Source: Flavobacterium sp.
GTDB lineage: Bacteria > Bacteroidota > Bacteroidia > Flavobacteriales > Flavobacteriaceae
Direction: 5' to 3'
Assembly: GCF_021151785.1 (NCBI RefSeq)
Contig: NZ_JAGKWP010000065.1
Span: 1 to 14,614 of the forward strand
Length of the DNA: 14,614 nt
Part shown: in pieces, positions 14,301 through 14,614 of the stretch
Layout of the letters: each line of letters opens with the position of its first letter
Position numbering within the stretch: position 1 is the stretch's first letter
The notes under the pieces: generated by a model
What the model was told of the DNA's origin: nothing
What the model saw: the letters and a program-made list of their open reading frames with translations, nothing else
Databases searched by the model: none
Translations under genes and position numbers: made by a program

Positions 14301-14614
14301 TTATGAAACTAATTTTGGAGGGTGCCAGATTGCTTGTTGATATTTAGAAATAAATATCTTTTCGTAATACGAAGTTTGTTTTTTATCACTTACTACATCT
14401 AATGAAAAAAGTATCGAAGAAAGGTCTTGTGTACCAACGAATTGAACTGGACTAAAGTTCAAACTCATTACAAATTTTCCTTTTTCACAACCATTAGAAC
14501 TATTTTTATCACAAGAAGAATCCGATTCACAAGTAGTCTGTTCACAAGGTGTTCCAAATTGCATTTTTAACGCTCGCACTGAAGGTAATCCCATCAATAC
14601 AAGCAAATAAAAAC
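14301..14614 (-). CDS. Exported small protein with a cysteine cluster, 5' end outside the window
   Basis: The frame is open to the right edge, so the true start is probably just beyond it. A TTG at 14606 and an ATG at 14594 are in frame, but both lie inside a hydrophobic stretch (FYLLVLMGLPSVRA) that reads as the end of a signal peptide. A four-cysteine cluster follows, C-x4-C-x5-C-x7-C, starting CEQTTC and rich in Ser, Asp and Glu. A beta-like segment (FVMSLNFSPVQFVGTQDL) comes next, and the protein ends with YQQAIWHPPKLVS. I do not recognise the family. The visible part has 101 residues from the TTG and about 103 in all. It probably shares a transcript with the kelch-like gene. Confidence 0.65.
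   Translation of the reverse strand, partial: FYLLVLMGLPSVRALKMQFGTPCEQTTCESDSSCDKNSSNGCEKGKFVMSLNFSPVQFVGTQDLSSILFSLDVVSDKKQTSYYEKIFISKYQQAIWHPPKLVS

Noticed and set aside
14594..14606. Complete 101-residue protein starting at the TTG at 14606, or a shorter one from the in-frame ATG at 14594
   Set aside because: Both start codons fall inside the hydrophobic signal-like stretch and the frame stays open to the window edge, so the gene is more likely truncated at its 5' end.

Overview
The window comes from an AT-rich member of the Bacteroidota, most likely a Flavobacterium-like genus. The evidence is a type IX secretion (T9SS) C-terminal sorting domain, a CSDDDD lipoprotein start that resembles the Bacteroidota surface-export signal, promoters of the TTG-N17-23-TAnnTTTG type, and signal peptides ending in NAQ. 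Every gene I can support lies on the minus strand, so the window is described below from high to low coordinates, in the direction of transcription. No gene-free stretch exceeds 300 bases. The longest, 2685-2872, holds a terminator and a promoter. I see no tRNA, rRNA, CRISPR array, insertion sequence or phage gene.

Region 1 (14614-12365): a 5'-truncated exported protein with a cysteine cluster, then a kelch-like beta-propeller protein with a T9SS sorting domain, then a 72-residue exported Lys/Ser/Cys-rich peptide. A strong terminator (12369-12394) closes the region.

Region 2 (12364-5241): an apparent efflux operon. Its promoter has a TAnnTTTG box (12299-12306) and, just upstream, two 14-bp GTAAC-N4-GTTAC-type sites spaced 22 bp centre to centre. 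The genes are a TolC-family outer-membrane channel, a lipoprotein periplasmic adaptor, an RND permease, a small PII-like protein, a DUF2892/YgaP-type membrane protein, a small lipocalin-like lipoprotein, and a second Lys/Cys-rich exported peptide that resembles the one in region 1. A near-perfect hairpin terminator (5241-5270) closes the region. The first three genes form a complete tripartite pump. The small genes behind it suggest a metal- or sulfur-stress module, but this is inference, and no regulator gene lies inside the window.

Region 3 (5202-2817): two housekeeping genes, ffh (SRP GTPase) and folD (methylene-THF dehydrogenase/cyclohydrolase), each followed by an intrinsic terminator.

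Region 4 (2743-1): a promoter drives a two-domain parvulin-type periplasmic peptidyl-prolyl isomerase. Five bases after its stop begins a lipoprotein that looks like a SurA/parvulin relative and runs off the left edge. This pair probably forms an outer-membrane protein folding unit.

The most interesting observations are the paired operator-like sites at the pump promoter, the paralogous Cys-rich peptides on either side of the pump operon, and the conserved-looking but poorly characterised small genes that follow the permease.
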